Positions 25,016-35,195 of a DNA stretch of 64,000 nucleotides are shown here, piece by piece (the stretch's first letter is position 1; each line of letters opens with the position of its first letter). The notes beneath the pieces were generated by a model, which was not told the origin of the DNA, made no database searches, and saw nothing but the letters and a program-made list of their open reading frames with translations. This DNA comes from Hydrogenimonas sp. GTDB lineage: Bacteria; Campylobacterota; Campylobacteria; Campylobacterales; Hydrogenimonadaceae. The translations under genes and the position numbers were made by a program. Where the stretch lies: positions 186,001 to 250,000 of the forward strand of contig AP019005.1 in assembly GCA_003945285.1 (NCBI GenBank), written 5' to 3'.

Positions 25016-26224
25016 ATGAAGCTTCTTACCATCAAAGATATGGAGCTTGCCGGAGAGAAGGTATTTATCCGATGCGACTTCAATGTGCCGCAGGATGAGT
25101 TCGGCAATATTACGGACGATCGGCGCATACGTGCGGCTCTGCAGACAATACGATACTGCCTAGATCATGATTGCGCGATAATTCTGGCAAGCCATATGGG
25201 GCGTCCGAAGGGGGAGTTCGATGAGAAATATTCGCTCAAAGCGGTCGCCAAGAGGCTTCAGTCGCTGCTTCATCATGAAGTTACACTCGCAAAGGATGTC
25301 GTAGGGCCCGATGCCACGGCAAAGGCGAAAGCTCTGAAAGGGGGTGAGATACTTCTGCTGGAGAATGTAAGATTTGAGCCCGGAGAGACAAAAAACGATC
25401 CCGAGCTTGCCGGCAAGATGGCCTCTATGGCCGAATTCTATGTAAACGACGCATTCGGTGTGAGCCACAGGGCGCACGCTTCCGTGGAGGCGATAACCCA
25501 CTTTTTCGACAACAGCCACAAGGGGGCCGGCTTCCTGCTCCAAAAAGAGATCAAATATTTTCACAAGCTGCTCAAAAAGCCGACCAGGCCGTTTATGGCG
25601 ATAGTCGGAGGAAGCAAAGTCTCCGGCAAACTAGAAGCGCTCATAAACCTTCTGCCGAAGGTTGACAAGATGGTGATAGGCGGGGCGATGGCCTTTACAT
25701 TCTGGAAGGCCCGCGGTTACGAGGTAGGCAAGTCGCTGGTGGAGGATGACCTTCTCGAAGAGGCGCGCCACATTATGGATGAGGCCAAAAGGCTCGGGGT
25801 CAAGTTCTATCTGCCGGTAGATTTCGTGGTGGCGCCGGAGTTCAAAGAGGATGCGCAGGTCAAATATGTCACTTTTCAGGAGATTCCGTCAGACTGGATA
25901 GGGCTCGATATCGGACTTGCCTCTACAAGGCTTTTCAGGGAGGCGCTAAGTGATGTTCAGACTATCCTCTGGAACGGTCCGATGGGAGTCTATGAGATGG
26001 ATAAATTCGCCCGGGGAAGTTTCAAGCTGGCCAACTATGTGGCGGAGTCGTACGCTACAAAGATAATAGGAGGCGGAGATACGGCAGATCTGGTCCAGCG
26101 CGTAGGTGTCGATGACGAGATGACATTCATATCGACCGGAGGAGGAGCCAGCCTGGAGCTTCTGGAGGGTAAGACACTGCCGGGTATAGCGGCGCTGGAA
26201 GTGAAGGAAGAAGATGATGCGTGA
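25016..26224 (+). CDS. pgk: Phosphoglycerate kinase
   Basis: A 402-residue two-domain kinase that interconverts 1,3-bisphosphoglycerate and 3-phosphoglycerate. [44 protein letters not shown] and the C-terminal GGGDTADLV / STGGGASLE are diagnostic. AAAGGA lies before the ATG. It overlaps tpiA by 11 bases. Confidence 0.97.
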   Translation: MKLLTIKDMELAGEKVFIRCDFNVPQDEFGNITDDRRIRAALQTIRYCLDHDCAIILASHMGRPKGEFDEKYSLKAVAKRLQSLLHHEVTLAKDVVGPDATAKAKALKGGEILLLENVRFEPGETKNDPELAGKMASMAEFYVNDAFGVSHRAHASVEAITHFFDNSHKGAGFLLQKEIKYFHKLLKKPTRPFMAIVGGSKVSGKLEALINLLPKVDKMVIGGAMAFTFWKARGYEVGKSLVEDDLLEEARHIMDEAKRLGVKFYLPVDFVVAPEFKEDAQVKYVTFQEIPSDWIGLDIGLASTRLFREALSDVQTILWNGPMGVYEMDKFARGSFKLANYVAESYATKIIGGGDTADLVQRVGVDDEMTFISTGGGASLELLEGKTLPGIAALEVKEEDDA

Positions 26225-26936
26225 AAAGATCATTGCTGCGAACTTCAAAACAAACCATACGCGCGGCTCGACAGCCGACTATGTTGCTTCACTGGACAGA
26301 TTCGCAGCCGAAAAGGGGGTGAAAAACCCGATATATATCTTCCCTCCGGCTACGGCACTGGATAGGTTTGAGACGAAAAGCGGTATAAAAATCGGCGCCC
26401 AGAACGCATATCCGACTGTAAAAGGCTCTTTTACCGGGGAGATAGGTCTGGAGCAGCTTGGCGAGTTCGATATAGATACCGTACTTGTAGGCCACAGCGA
26501 GAGACGCCATATTGTTGGTGAGACGCAGGAGTTTATTGCCCGGAAGTTCAGATGGTTCAAGGAGCAGGGCTTCGAGATCTTCTACTGCATAGGGGAGCCG
26601 CTTGAGGTGAGAGAGGCCGGAGAGGAGGCGGTCAGGCGCTATCTGGTGGAGCAGCTCGAGGGGATAGACACTACCTACGAAAGGTTGATCCTGGCTTATG
26701 AGCCGGTCTGGGCCATCGGGACCGGCAAGACGGCGACAACTGAGCTCATAGAGCAGACTCACGCCGTCATAAAGGCACTGAGCGACAGGCCGCTTCTGTA
26801 CGGCGGCAGTGTCAAACCGGCGAATATTGCCGAGATTCTCTCGGTACCGGGTTGCGACGGTGCACTGATAGGAACTGCGAGCTGGGAGGTCTCCGGTATG
26901 CAGAGTATGCTCGAGATATCGAAAAGTGAAGATTGA
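26214..26936 (+). CDS. tpiA: Triose-phosphate isomerase
   Basis: A 240-residue TIM barrel, slightly short, as in Helicobacter and relatives. Catalytic residues are N10 and K12 (AANFKTNH), H94 (VGHSERR) and E163 ([11 protein letters not shown]), with LYGGSVKP closing the phosphate site. ATGs at 26214 and 26217 are both possible; AAGGA lies five bases before the first. It overlaps pgk. Confidence 0.96.
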   Translation: MMREKIIAANFKTNHTRGSTADYVASLDRFAAEKGVKNPIYIFPPATALDRFETKSGIKIGAQNAYPTVKGSFTGEIGLEQLGEFDIDTVLVGHSERRHIVGETQEFIARKFRWFKEQGFEIFYCIGEPLEVREAGEEAVRRYLVEQLEGIDTTYERLILAYEPVWAIGTGKTATTELIEQTHAVIKALSDRPLLYGGSVKPANIAEILSVPGCDGALIGTASWEVSGMQSMLEISKSED

Positions 26937-27043
26937 GCGGAGATTGTCAATCTGGATTTTCGATATTAGTCTTAGATAGATAGTATGGAAATAGCAGTAA
27001 CAAGCTGAAGCGGCAGGCTCTGCTCGAGCTTTGTGTAATATAA

Positions 27044-27892
<849 letters not shown>

Positions 27893-27968
27893 ACGTTACA
27901 TAATGTAAACGATATATACAATAACCCTGATTTATGCTTAATAATGGTGGTTTAAGTTTACCGTATGA

Positions 27969-27974
27969 TATAAT
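27969..27974 (+). promoter_or_regulatory. -10 element of the major porin gene
   Basis: TATAAT 39 bases before the porin ATG, followed by an A-rich leader and the ribosome-binding site AAGGAG. A strong promoter is expected for an abundant porin. Confidence 0.6.
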
Positions 27975-28013
27975 GGCGCTTGCAAGCTAACAAATAAACC
28001 CTAAGGAGTAGGA

Positions 28014-29222
28014 ATGAAATTTGCAAAACTGAGCCTCGCGGCTGTTATGGCAATGGGTATATCTGCATTCGCGGATGTTAAAAATATCAAAGTAAGCGGC
28101 GATGCCAAGCTTTACTACAGCACAACAGATGCGAACAACGGAGATCTTTTCGATCAGAAGAGCTCTGCAGGTCAGGCTGCTCTCGATATAGCTGCCAGCG
28201 CCGATCTCGCTGACGGTGTTGCAGGTAAAATCGGTGTTACCATGCTCAACACTCTGGGCCTCGAAAACAACCTCGTAAGTCAAGTGTGGGATGCAGGTCT
28301 CAGCAATCAGTGGTGGGTAAGCGAAGCGTGGCTGGCGAAGAAGATTGCCAATACTACAATTAAAGTAGGTCGACAGACTCTCGATACACCTCTCGCATTT
28401 ACCGAAACATGGTCTATAGCCAAGAATACATTCGATGCCGCTGTTGTTCTCAACAACGATATTCCCAACACTACACTCGTAGCTGCATGGGTAGGTCGCG
28501 GTAACGGTACAAGCGCTACACCTTCAATAGCGAGCCCCAATTCTGCCGTAGCACCTGTTGCATCTTTGGCAGGCGTGGTAAACAACGCTCAAGACGGTAA
28601 CGATCCGTTCGGAACATATCAGCAAGACGGCGCATATGCTTTCGGAGCCGTCACAACTGCGATTCCTATGACAACAGCCCAGGGATGGTACTATAATGTA
28701 GAGGATGTCGCTACTGCCTACTGGCTGCAGGCTGATGTAGCGCTTGAGAACGAGCTCAAAGGCCTCACTCTCGGTGCTCAGTATGCTACTCTTAACCTCG
28801 ACGCTGCCAATACCGATGACGGCTCAATCTGGGCTCTGAAAGTCGGTTATGCAATGGATAACGGCCTCTCGCTCTCTGCGGCATACTCTTCTAGTGACAA
28901 GTCTACTGCAGGTGCGGGATGGAATACCGCAACAAATACAGGAGCATCTAAAATATACACTGAAGCATGGTGGGCATACGGTGAAGTTACCGCTTCCGAT
29001 ACAGACTCTTACTCTTTCGAAGCAGAGTATAGCGTGGAAGATGTAGCCGATTTTGCCGCATACTACACAAATGCAGATCACGCAACCGGTGATGATATGA
29101 CAGAGATCACAGTTACAGCTTCAAAATCTTTCGGTTCACTTGATGCCACACTCGCTTATATCAATACCGATAAAGTGGAAAATGACAACATGGTTCAAGT
29201 CTACCTCACTTACAACTTCTAA
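28014..29222 (+). CDS. Major outer-membrane porin-like protein
   Basis: A 402-residue beta-barrel with a signal peptide (LSLAAVMAMGISAFA, cleavage about residue 21). Alternating hydrophobic strands and the C-terminal QVYLTYNF, ending in Phe, mark an outer-membrane barrel. Low-charge Asn/Thr/Ala/Asp-rich composition and codon use that differs from its neighbours (T-rich third positions) suggest high expression. It resembles Campylobacterota major porins in plan, though exact family is not certain. A strong terminator follows. Confidence 0.83.
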   Translation: MKFAKLSLAAVMAMGISAFADVKNIKVSGDAKLYYSTTDANNGDLFDQKSSAGQAALDIAASADLADGVAGKIGVTMLNTLGLENNLVSQVWDAGLSNQWWVSEAWLAKKIANTTIKVGRQTLDTPLAFTETWSIAKNTFDAAVVLNNDIPNTTLVAAWVGRGNGTSATPSIASPNSAVAPVASLAGVVNNAQDGNDPFGTYQQDGAYAFGAVTTAIPMTTAQGWYYNVEDVATAYWLQADVALENELKGLTLGAQYATLNLDAANTDDGSIWALKVGYAMDNGLSLSAAYSSSDKSTAGAGWNTATNTGASKIYTEAWWAYGEVTASDTDSYSFEAEYSVEDVADFAAYYTNADHATGDDMTEITVTASKSFGSLDATLAYINTDKVENDNMVQVYLTYNF

Positions 29223-29241
29223 TAACGCTTATCAAAGCTTC

Positions 29242-29275
29242 AGCCGCTTCCGCATCTGCGGAGGCGGCTTTTTTT
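29242..29275 (+). terminator. Intrinsic terminator of the porin gene
   Basis: AGCCGC-T-TCCGCA / TGCGGA-G-GCGGCT with a two-base loop and one mismatch, followed by seven T. A textbook rho-independent terminator. Confidence 0.9.
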
Positions 29276-29299
29276 ATGCCTAAATTTTCATAATTTTGA

Positions 29300-29305
29300 T
29301 ACAAT
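29300..29305 (+). promoter_or_regulatory. Candidate -10 element of the DUF3157-like gene
   Basis: TACAAT preceded by TTTTGA, about 100 bases before the next start codon and just after the porin terminator. Confidence 0.4.
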
Positions 29306-29403
29306 GCTCCAAAGCCCGAATCCGGAACCCGGCCTACAGCAGCCGTCACAAAGATTTCATTCTGTGCACTTCTCCCGTTCGGGCAAGAGGGTAAGGAGAC
29401 TCT

Positions 29404-29961
29404 ATGTTAAAGAAGATTCTGTTTATGCTGATTGCCGCTCTTACGGTTTTCGCTTCCGAATTCGTTACGCTGGAAGACGGTAGAACTATAATGCTCAAAG
29501 ATGACGGCACCTATGAAGAGGTGACACTCATCATCAAGGATGGGAAGCAGATAGCCCTGAAAAAGGACGGCACATGGGAAGCTCTGCCGCATGAAGTTCC
29601 CGTAGTGGAGAGCGTAGGAGTGCAAAGGCAGAAAATGGGTCCGGCCGCTTCGGCCTTTGCAAAGATTCTCATCGGCCGCTGGGAGTCTAGAGACGGGGCC
29701 ACGGTGTATGAGTTCAAACCTGACGGTACTATGCGCCTGAAACGCAACAACAGGTGGAAGAGTACGACCTACAGGGTTGACGATGTCAACGAATCCAAAA
29801 GAAACATCGTTGTCAACATAGGCGAGGGGAGCAGGCTCGGGTTCCTCTCGATAGGCGGGGAGCATAGAGTGCTCCATATCGAAGAGGATGGCAGGACGAT
29901 GCATGACGAGAGTTACAAGGTCAAACATCTAAGAGACCTGGTACTGATAAAGAGCAGATGA
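29404..29961 (+). CDS. Secreted protein of unknown function (DUF3157-like N-terminus)
   Basis: A 185-residue protein with a signal peptide (ILFMLIAALTVFASE). The mature N-terminus has two copies of a 'V-T-L-x-D-G-R-x-I-x-L-x-D-D-G-T-Y' motif (VTLEDGRTIMLKDDGTYEE and IIKDGKQIALKKDGTWEA), reminiscent of DUF3157 repeats. A C-terminal lipocalin-like part (GRWESRDGATVYEFKPDGTM) follows. It overlaps the permease gene by ATGA, so it may serve it, but no ligand can be named. Confidence 0.65.
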   Translation: MLKKILFMLIAALTVFASEFVTLEDGRTIMLKDDGTYEEVTLIIKDGKQIALKKDGTWEALPHEVPVVESVGVQRQKMGPAASAFAKILIGRWESRDGATVYEFKPDGTMRLKRNNRWKSTTYRVDDVNESKRNIVVNIGEGSRLGFLSIGGEHRVLHIEEDGRTMHDESYKVKHLRDLVLIKSR

Positions 29962-30917
29962 GACTGATTTTCGACAAGATAGTCTATATAGGCGGAATGC
30001 TGCTGCTCATTTCGCTGATCTCCTTTATAGCCATACACGCCGCACCGAACAGCTTTTTTGCCGCCGGAGAGCTCAACCCGAACATAACCAAAGAGTCCAT
30101 AGAGCACCTAAAGGCCATCTACGGCCTCGACAAGCCTCTTTGGGAGCAGTATCTACGGTGGGTCTGGGCCATGCTTCATCTCGATTTCGGCCTCTCCTTC
30201 TCCAGCGGGGAGCGGGTAAGCAGTGAGATAGCCTCCCGTATTCCGATAACCCTCGTGATGAATATTGTATCTATGGTATTTGTATTTTTCATCTCTTTGA
30301 GGCTCGGCATAAGAGCCGCACTCAAAAGCTACACCGCAGAAGAGAGGGCGATCAAGCAGCTGTCGCTGGTCAGTTTCGCTATGCCCTCGTTCTACCTGGC
30401 TCTTCTGCTCATTCTGCTGCTCGGATTGAAACTGGGCTGGTTCCCTATAAGCGGGCTTCAGAGTATCGAGCCCAAAGAGGGTCTCATGAAGTGGCTCGAT
30501 GAGGCCTGGCACTTAGTGATACCGATATTCGTAATGGTTTTCGGAGGGATAGGCGGCCTTACCATGTATATCCGCTCTTTGACGCTGGAGATACTCAAAA
30601 GCGACTACATCTTCTTCGCCAAAGCCAGGGGAATAGATGATGCAACCATAAGAAAAAGATTCATACTTCCGAACCTGATGCCCTCGGTCATTACGATTCT
30701 GGGCCTCTCACTGCCGGGTCTTATCGGGGGAAGCGTCATTATAGAGTCGATATTTTCGATAAACGGTATGGGGCTGCTCTTCTTCCAGTCGGCACTGAGC
30801 CGCGACTATCCGGTCATAATGGGGATATTGATAATTACCGCGTTTTTGACGCTTCTGGGAAACGTGCTTGCCGATCTTGCGCTCTGGAAGCTCAATCCGT
30901 ATGCGAAGCGGGAGTGA
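29958..30917 (+). CDS. ABC transporter permease, DppB/OppB type
   Basis: A 319-residue permease with about six membrane helices. It has the N-terminal DppB layout (helix, then a periplasmic loop with LDKPLWEQYLRWV and LDFGLSF) and the cytoplasmic EAA loop (AKARGIDDATIRKRFILPNL). Dipeptide/oligopeptide/nickel importers use it with a DppC-type partner, ATPases and a binding protein, none of which is near, so the transporter is split or this permease works with others elsewhere. Confidence 0.85.
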   Translation: MRLIFDKIVYIGGMLLLISLISFIAIHAAPNSFFAAGELNPNITKESIEHLKAIYGLDKPLWEQYLRWVWAMLHLDFGLSFSSGERVSSEIASRIPITLVMNIVSMVFVFFISLRLGIRAALKSYTAEERAIKQLSLVSFAMPSFYLALLLILLLGLKLGWFPISGLQSIEPKEGLMKWLDEAWHLVIPIFVMVFGGIGGLTMYIRSLTLEILKSDYIFFAKARGIDDATIRKRFILPNLMPSVITILGLSLPGLIGGSVIIESIFSINGMGLLFFQSALSRDYPVIMGILIITAFLTLLGNVLADLALWKLNPYAKRE

Positions 30918-30938
30918 GTTTTTTAGTGTGTAGTGGGT

Positions 30939-30987
30939 AGCTGGCAGCTGGCAGCTGGCAGTTTGCAGTTTGCAGTTTGCAGTTTGC
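30939..30987 (+). repeat. Heptad tandem repeat (3 AGCTGGC + 4 AGTTTGC)
   Basis: Seven consecutive 7-base units between the convergent permease and nusA genes. The two blocks differ at two positions within the unit. It is non-coding here; length change by slippage is expected. Confidence 0.9.
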
Positions 30988-31057
30988 AGTGGGGCGCCCG
31001 CTGGTTGCGGGCTTGGAGTCAAAACCGCTCACTGCTAGCTGCACACTGTCCGCTTTT

Positions 31058-32173
31058 TTACTCTCCGAAGAGCGCTTTCAGGGCATCGGGGTTGAGCTGT
31101 TTCTCCTCTTCGGAGGTGCCTTCGGCTGTCGGGGCTGATGCTATCTCGTTCAGCTCTATCTGGTAGCCGGTGAGCATTGAGGCGAGTCTTATGTTTATCC
31201 CGCTCTTGCCGATCGCTTTTGACTTCTGGTCGCTCGGAAGAGTGACTATCGCCTTTTCGCCCTCTATCTTTACACTGCTTATTATCGCAGGGCTGAGGCT
31301 TCTGGCTACGAAAATCTCCGGTATGGGCGAGTACTCTATGCAGTCGATGTTCTCATTATGCAGCTCTTCGCTGACGGCGTTGATGCGCACACCCCGTACA
31401 CCGACGGTCGCTCCCACGGGGTCGACCCTGGGGCTGACTGCCGTAAGGGCCACCTTGGCTCTCTCCCCCGGTATTCTCGCAGACTTCTCGATGACCACCA
31501 GGCCGTCGGCTATTTCCGGAACCTCCTGCCTGAGCAGCTCTTCGAGAAACTTCGGCATGGTTCTGGATATTTCAAGATGGATGCCGAACTTCTTGTCTAT
31601 GCCGACATAGCGGAGTATACCCTTGATCGTATCTCCGACACGGAAAGATTCGCCTTTGATGCGGTTTCTTTTCGGAAGAACGGCCCGCACCTCGTCTATC
31701 TCTATATAGGTATTCTGTTCACTGTCGACACGTGTCACCGGACCGTTCACTATGGTTCCTATCATCGCTTTGTACTTGTTGAACATCTGCTCTTCGACGA
31801 AGCGCTGTATGTGGTACTCTATTTCGTGGTAGAGTGCGGATGCCGCACTGCGGCCGTAATCTTCGAGAACCACTTCGCTAGTGAGTTCGTCGCCGAGCTC
31901 TACATCCGGGTCGATCTCTTTGGCCTCATCTATCGATATGTACTTTTCCGGCTCATCCACGAGCCTGGGGTCCGTCGGTTCTACGACGGTGATTTTCTGA
32001 TAGAGGGCATACCGCTTGCTCTTTTCGTCTATCTCGGCTTCGAAGTCGCACTCTTCGCATATGACACGTTTCGCGGTCTGCACCAGGGCGGTTTTGAACG
32101 CCTCTTTGGCCGATTCGGGCGGCAGCCCTTTTTCATGGGCAATAGAGTCGATAATATCAATAATTTTTTCCAT
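31058..32173 (-). CDS. nusA: Transcription termination/antitermination factor NusA
   Basis: A 371-residue NusA. N-terminal RNA-polymerase-binding region (MEKIIDIIDSIAHEKGLP...), S1 domain around GTIVNGPVTRV and IDEVRAVLPKRN, then KH1 with PVGATVGVRGVRINAV and KH2 with AIGKSGINIRLASML. It lacks the C-terminal acidic repeats of E. coli NusA, normal for this phylum. The start at 32173 is the family start; an open frame upstream to 32329 contains the promoter and is not NusA-like. Confidence 0.96.
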   Translation of the reverse strand: MEKIIDIIDSIAHEKGLPPESAKEAFKTALVQTAKRVICEECDFEAEIDEKSKRYALYQKITVVEPTDPRLVDEPEKYISIDEAKEIDPDVELGDELTSEVVLEDYGRSAASALYHEIEYHIQRFVEEQMFNKYKAMIGTIVNGPVTRVDSEQNTYIEIDEVRAVLPKRNRIKGESFRVGDTIKGILRYVGIDKKFGIHLEISRTMPKFLEELLRQEVPEIADGLVVIEKSARIPGERAKVALTAVSPRVDPVGATVGVRGVRINAVSEELHNENIDCIEYSPIPEIFVARSLSPAIISSVKIEGEKAIVTLPSDQKSKAIGKSGINIRLASMLTGYQIELNEIASAPTAEGTSEEEKQLNPDALKALFGE

Positions 32174-32272
32174 ACTTTGACAATTCCTTTTGATTTCCGT
32201 CTGATTGTTTTTCGTGCGCAGTAGAGAGGGTTTCGTGAAGCAGAACCCAATTTTGCGGCGAATGAGTGCCCT

Positions 32273-32278
32273 ATTATA
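32273..32278 (-). promoter_or_regulatory. Candidate -10 element of nusA
   Basis: TATAAT on the minus strand about 100 bases ahead of the nusA start, back-to-back with the promoter of the HP0268-like gene. Confidence 0.5.
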
Positions 32279-32324
32279 CTGAAAGCAATCTTTATCATTT
32301 ATAAAAGCTTTACCTTTGTTTTGA

Positions 32325-32330
32325 TACAAT
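32325..32330 (+). promoter_or_regulatory. Candidate -10 element of the HP0268-like/miaB operon
   Basis: TACAAT within TTTTGATACAATG, 40 bases before the start codon; the same TTTTGATACAATG string precedes the DUF3157-like gene at 29.3 kb. Confidence 0.45.
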
Positions 32331-32369
32331 GTATAGAGTATTTACGCACTTTATATAGAGGATTGATAT

Positions 32370-32615
32370 ATGGAACTGAAAGCGGCCAGAACGGAGCTGA
32401 ACGCCAAACCGAAAGCGATTACGGTAGAGAAGATAGAGAAAGAGCTCGAAAAAGAGGGTCAGAAGATATTCTATTTCGACAGGGAGAATTCGCACAAGGA
32501 TCTCATGGAGATGGTTGAGCACTTCGAGTCGAAAGGCTATAGTGTCTACTTCAGGGAGATCCGCTTCGGTCTCAACGAGAACGACTATCTCTACGAAGTC
32601 CACATTCTAACTTGA
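32370..32615 (+). CDS. HP0268-like small protein (Smr-like fold, putative nicking nuclease)
   Basis: An 81-residue protein ending [13 protein letters not shown], with an [20 protein letters not shown] core. Both segments and the position directly before miaB match what I recall of H. pylori HP0268 (upstream of miaB HP0269), a structurally solved protein reported to have an Smr-like fold and nicking/RNase activity. It overlaps miaB if the TTG at 32612 is used. The activity here is inference by similarity. Confidence 0.72.
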   Translation: MELKAARTELNAKPKAITVEKIEKELEKEGQKIFYFDRENSHKDLMEMVEHFESKGYSVYFREIRFGLNENDYLYEVHILT

Positions 32616-32632
32616 TCCGGAGAGCTAGGCGA

Positions 32633-33934
32633 GTGGGGAAAAAGTACTACATCGAGACGCTCGGCTGCGCAATGAACGTTCGCGACAGCGAGCATATGAT
32701 AGCGGAGCTCTCTTTGAAAGAGGGGTATGAAGAGGCGAAGAGCCCGGAAGAGGCGGATCTCATACTGATAAACACCTGCAGTGTGCGGGAGAAGCCGGTT
32801 AACAAGCTCTTCAGCGAGATAGGCCAGTTTGCAAAGAGGAAAAAAGAGGGTGCCAAGATAGGTGTATGCGGATGCACCGCCAGCCATCTCGGTGAAGAGA
32901 TAATCAAAAGGGCCCCCGTCGTCGACTTCGTGCTGGGAGCCAGGAACGTAAGTAAGATAACTGAAGTGATCCACAGGCCCAAAGCGGTCGAGGTAGATCT
33001 GGACTACGACGAGAGCGGCTACGCATTCGGAGAGTTCAGGACATCGCTCTACAAGGCCTATATAAACATCTCCATAGGCTGCGACAAGCAGTGTTCGTTC
33101 TGTATAGTTCCGCATACACGCGGCGAAGAGATATCCATACCGGCGGATCTGATACTGCAGGAGGCTGCCAAGGCGGCCCGGACCGGAGCCAGGGAGATAT
33201 TTCTTCTGGGGCAGAATGTCAACAATTACGGCCGCAGGTTCAGCGGCAAGCATCCGAAGATGGGCTTTACGGATCTGCTCAGGGCGGTAAGCGAGATAGA
33301 GGATGTCGAGAGGATAAGGTTCACATCTCCGCATCCTCTCCATATGGATGACGAATTTCTCGAAGAGTTCGCGAAAAATCCGAAAATCTGCAAATCGATG
33401 CATATGCCGCTGCAGAGCGGTTCGAGCCGCATACTCAAAAGCATGAAGAGGGGATACACAAAAGAGTGGTTTCTCGAAAGGGCGGCGAAGATCAGAGAGA
33501 TGGTGCCGGAGGTATCGATAAGCACGGATATAATCGTAGGCTTCCCGGGTGAGAGCGAAGAGGATTTCGAAGATACCATGGATGTCGTCGAAAAGGTGAG
33601 ATTCGAGCAGATATTCAGCTTCAAGTACTCTCCCAGACCACTGACTCCCGCCGTCGATTACGAGGGGCAGGTTCCCGACGAGGTGGGATCAAGGCGCCTG
33701 AGCAGGCTTCAGGCACGCCACAACGAGATGCTCGACGAGATGAAAAACGATAGGCTGAACAGGATCTACGAGGTCTATTTCGAGGAGCTCAAGCCCGGCG
33801 GAAGAGTGGCGGGCCGTACAGATAACAACTGGCTGGTGCAGGTCGAAGGGAGCGAAGAGCTTCTCGGAAGAACCGTCCCGGTCAAGATAGTGGAGACGAG
33901 CCGCCTCGGAAGCATGGGGGTAGTTGTTGCGTAA
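32633..33934 (+). CDS. miaB: tRNA-2-methylthio-N6-dimethylallyladenosine synthase MiaB
   Basis: A 433-residue methylthiotransferase that adds ms2 to i6A37 in tRNA. N-terminal UPF0004 domain ([33 protein letters not shown] give three cluster cysteines), radical SAM domain with CDKQCSFC, and a C-terminal TRAM domain. GTG at 32633 gives the family-typical start ([11 protein letters not shown]); TTG at 32612, overlapping the previous stop by TTGA, adds seven residues and is possible. Confidence 0.94.
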   Translation: MGKKYYIETLGCAMNVRDSEHMIAELSLKEGYEEAKSPEEADLILINTCSVREKPVNKLFSEIGQFAKRKKEGAKIGVCGCTASHLGEEIIKRAPVVDFVLGARNVSKITEVIHRPKAVEVDLDYDESGYAFGEFRTSLYKAYINISIGCDKQCSFCIVPHTRGEEISIPADLILQEAAKAARTGAREIFLLGQNVNNYGRRFSGKHPKMGFTDLLRAVSEIEDVERIRFTSPHPLHMDDEFLEEFAKNPKICKSMHMPLQSGSSRILKSMKRGYTKEWFLERAAKIREMVPEVSISTDIIVGFPGESEEDFEDTMDVVEKVRFEQIFSFKYSPRPLTPAVDYEGQVPDEVGSRRLSRLQARHNEMLDEMKNDRLNRIYEVYFEELKPGGRVAGRTDNNWLVQVEGSEELLGRTVPVKIVETSRLGSMGVVVA

Positions 33935-34553
33935 GCGGCTTCTGCGCCGGCTCTCTCTGATTGTGATACCGCCTCTGGGCCGGTTTATAATATGGTTTCT
34001 CTATCTGACCAACAGAAAGAGGTGGCACATAGAAGGGAGACTGCCCGATACCCCCGTGGTCGTGGCATTTTGGCATGCCGAACTTCTGCTGGCCCCTTTC
34101 ATCTACAGAAAAGTGGCTCCCGGCCGCCATATCGATGTCATGATCAGCGAACATTTCGACGGTGAACTGATCGCCAAAACGATGGAGTTTTTCGGTATCG
34201 GTTCAATACGCGGATCATCTAGCAAGGGTGCCGCAAAGGCTCTGATTCAGGCGATAAGAAAGATAAAGGACGAGGGCGGCGACGTAGCGATAACCCCCGA
34301 CGGACCCAAAGGGCCGAGACACACACTTTCAGACGGAATCGTAGCCATAGCGCGCAAGACCGGAGCGCCCGTGGTCATATTCAACTACAGGCCCTCCAGG
34401 TACAGGCAGGCGAAGAGCTGGGACCGCTTTCTCATTCCGCTGCCGTTCGGAACTATCGACTTTTTCTGTTCGGAGCCGATATATATATCCGACATGGAGC
34501 CGGAAACGGCGAAGAAGGTGATTCGCGAAAGGATGCTCGAACATGCGATCTAG
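33924..34553 (+). CDS. Lysophospholipid acyltransferase-like protein (DUF374)
   Basis: A 209-residue protein with an N-terminal membrane-associated helix ([18 protein letters not shown]), [13 protein letters not shown], an [11 protein letters not shown] segment and [11 protein letters not shown]. These fit DUF374, a relative of the LPLAT acyltransferases, expected to act on lipid or lipid A precursors at the inner membrane. Starts are adjacent TTG codons at 33924 and 33927 inside the end of miaB. It overlaps the next gene by 11 bases. Confidence 0.84.
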   Translation: MLRKRLLRRLSLIVIPPLGRFIIWFLYLTNRKRWHIEGRLPDTPVVVAFWHAELLLAPFIYRKVAPGRHIDVMISEHFDGELIAKTMEFFGIGSIRGSSSKGAAKALIQAIRKIKDEGGDVAITPDGPKGPRHTLSDGIVAIARKTGAPVVIFNYRPSRYRQAKSWDRFLIPLPFGTIDFFCSEPIYISDMEPETAKKVIRERMLEHAI

Positions 34554-34998
34554 GTTGGTATATCTTCTACTCGCCCTCTCCCTTCTCGCCGCGATGGCGA
34601 TATTCGCACTGACCAACCCGTCTTACGAAAAGGCGCTGGAGGCGAGATGGCAGTACTTTATGGGCAACTACGACGAAGCCTACAGAATCGCCAAAGAGGC
34701 TTACGAGCTGGATCGCTACAACCGTATGGCGTTCACCGTCATGACCCAGACCGAAGTGGCCAAGCGCTATCTCGACTACATTAGAGAGGGTGAACGCTAT
34801 CTCGATCTGATAGAGGATGTCGCGAACCACCCGCCGATAGGCGAGGCGGACAGGGTTCGCATAAAGATAATGTGCGAAGTGATGATGGGGAAGTATGAAA
34901 AGCTCTCCCCCACCAAGCTGACCGACAGAGATCTGGTCGAGCGTGCCGAAGAGATATATAAAAAGTTCGAAAGTCTCTATAGGTCGTTGTTTAACTGA
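34543..34998 (+). CDS. Membrane-anchored helical protein of unknown function
   Basis: A 151-residue protein with one N-terminal membrane helix (LVYLLLALSLLAAMAIFAL) and a helical domain with a TPR-like rhythm (WQYFMGNYDEAYRIAKEAYELD, abridged). No enzymatic motif. It is coupled by overlap to the DUF374 gene and is followed by a terminator, so it closes the miaB operon. Function unknown. Confidence 0.68.
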   Translation: MRSRLVYLLLALSLLAAMAIFALTNPSYEKALEARWQYFMGNYDEAYRIAKEAYELDRYNRMAFTVMTQTEVAKRYLDYIREGERYLDLIEDVANHPPIGEADRVRIKIMCEVMMGKYEKLSPTKLTDRDLVERAEEIYKKFESLYRSLFN

Positions 34999-35024
34999 TG
35001 TATACAGCGTAACATCAGTTTTTT
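34995..35024 (+). terminator. Intrinsic terminator with a possible alternative pairing
   Basis: CTGATGT (34995-35001) pairs with ACATCAG (35012-35018), followed by six T. GTAACATCA (35009-35017) can instead pair with TGATGTTAC (35048-35056), which would break the terminator stem. The remaining gap to 35195 carries another GCGTAA-ATCAG motif and a candidate TAATAT promoter. Confidence 0.6.
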
Positions 35025-35195
35025 AAGCAAAAATAGTTTAAGATTATTGATGTTACACAAAATTTCTCTCACCGGGGAGATTTGAGCGGAAAAAGAGGTC
35101 AAAAGATCGCGATTTGCCTGTCAGGTCTCCGAAAACGGCGGCGATTTTAAGATATTTTGCGTAATATCAGAGTGTAAATCTACCAAAGGTTGAGC

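Noticed and set aside
32174-32329. Upstream extension of nusA
   Set aside because: The added residues cover the divergent promoter region and are not NusA-like; MEKIIDIID is the normal N-terminus.
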